Assembly (NCBI GenBank): GCA_934130325.1
Contig: CAKOYA010000002.1
Coordinates: 31,073 to 95,072, forward strand
Length of the DNA stretch: 64,000 nucleotides
Direction of reading: 5' to 3'
Origin: an uncultured Clostridia bacterium
Lineage (GTDB): Bacteria; Bacillota; Clostridia; TANB77; CAG-465
Each line of letters begins with the position of its first letter. Within the stretch, counting starts at the first letter, position 1. A program made the position numbers and the translations under genes. The notes under the pieces are model-generated. The model had not been told where the DNA came from. It did not search any database and saw only the letters and a list, made by a program, of their open reading frames with translations. Of the stretch, positions 63,478 to 64,000 are shown one piece after another.

Positions 63478-63894
63478 TCAGATTTTGGTATATGTTATAA
63501 CTTTATTAAATTTTATTTGCACGTCATCGTCTCTTTCTTTTCTTTCAAAGAAAAATACAATTTCTTTAAGATCTGACGACAAAACTTTCGGAATCAATGT
63601 CTTTGTGTTGTTTTCACCCTTTGTTAAAAACAACTTTTCTGACACTTCTGGTGCACCGTTAGACTGTTCAGTCTTAAATTCAATCGTAAGATCAATGTCG
63701 GCTGATACTGTTATGCTTGACAATATAGAATCAGGTTTGTTACTGAAATCTGCCTCTTGTCCTCCTCGTATTGCAAAGCCAACTCCACATGGCTTGGATG
63801 AGAAATCAATGATAAAATCTTCATTCAACTTCATTTCCTTACCGAAGTCATTTTTTCCACCAAATGAGAATGCAAAGAACTTATTTATGTACAT
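63478..63894 (-). CDS. Protein of unknown function
   Basis: 138 residues from the ATG at 63894, preceded by GGAGG. Looks all-beta (FFAFSFGGKNDFGKEMKLNE, SSITVSADIDLTIEFKT, LKEIVFFFERKERDDD), no signal peptide. I do not recognise a family. It is 43 bases upstream of the MYG1-like gene on the same strand and shares its base composition, so likely one transcript. Confidence 0.55.
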   Translation of the reverse strand: MYINKFFAFSFGGKNDFGKEMKLNEDFIIDFSSKPCGVGFAIRGGQEADFSNKPDSILSSITVSADIDLTIEFKTEQSNGAPEVSEKLFLTKGENNTKTLIPKVLSSDLKEIVFFFERKERDDDVQIKFNKVITYTKI

Positions 63895-64000
63895 AATTAA
63901 AACCTCCAATTGTTTGTTTTTAATGTATTAGTTACAATTAAATTATAACATATTTTTTTATCAAAATCAATAAAAATAATAAAAAAATGCATATAATTTT

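Noticed and set aside
1..64000. CRISPR array
   Set aside because: No regularly spaced identical repeats were seen anywhere in the window.

Overview
The window is a very AT-rich bacterial chromosome segment with the coding style of an endospore-forming Firmicute of the class Clostridia. Evidence for this is a core of Firmicute housekeeping genes (rpiB, tagO-like, rsmA, dnaX with the small SRP RNA beside it, recR, murI, mutSL, a YycF/PhoB-type two-component pair) and several sporulation markers: cwlD, spmA/spmB, a spore photoproduct lyase, a Spo0E-like protein, and TGTCGAA boxes matching the Spo0A consensus. Genus cannot be read from the sequence.

Layout. 1-7.7 kb: end of a CYTH-domain gene, a CHAP/SH3 lysin, membrane proteins, a phosphatase-rpiB-tagO-yqeY run, and the paired M16 peptidases YfmF/YfmH. 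7.8-16.8 kb: a Spo0E-like gene, three low-complexity genes, and a seven-gene operon mixing a VirB4 ATPase, a TadZ/CpaE ATPase, a CpaF/TadA ATPase and a TadB/C-like membrane protein, ending in a degenerate CapA-like protein. The Spo0E-like gene and this operon share one promoter design with a Spo0A-type box exactly 36 bp upstream of the -35. 16.8-28.3 kb: a GH13 glycosidase, ylbF, a zinc peptidase, and cwlD. cwlD is cut in two by a 4,568-bp element carrying two large serine recombinases and a transglutaminase-like protein. The element is bounded by an 11-bp direct repeat, and removing one repeat unit restores an uninterrupted 246-codon cwlD frame. tadA and spmAB follow. 28.3-54.6 kb: mostly core genes (mutS, mutL, miaA, rsmA, ldh, dnaX, recR, murI, two-component system, tatD), with minus-strand splB, a transpeptidase-like protein without catalytic residues, dut, htpX and lemA. 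55.1-61.7 kb: a decayed accessory island at the 3' end of tRNA-Pro, flanked by a 39-40 bp direct repeat. It holds Nudix, BlaI, XRE, Fic and AbiTii-type genes and fragments of RepA, DegT and MobV genes. 61.8-63.9 kb: three minus-strand genes of visibly higher GC, probably a recent arrival.

How it fits together. Sporulation is the common theme of the accessory content in the first half: the cwlD element looks like a candidate developmental switch comparable to the sigK skin element, and the VirB4/Tad hybrid operon looks like a Spo0A-controlled machine of unknown role. Several genes carry single-base lesions (miaA, the AlbA_2 gene, the AbiTii gene, a small membrane protein), which could be real decay or sequence error.
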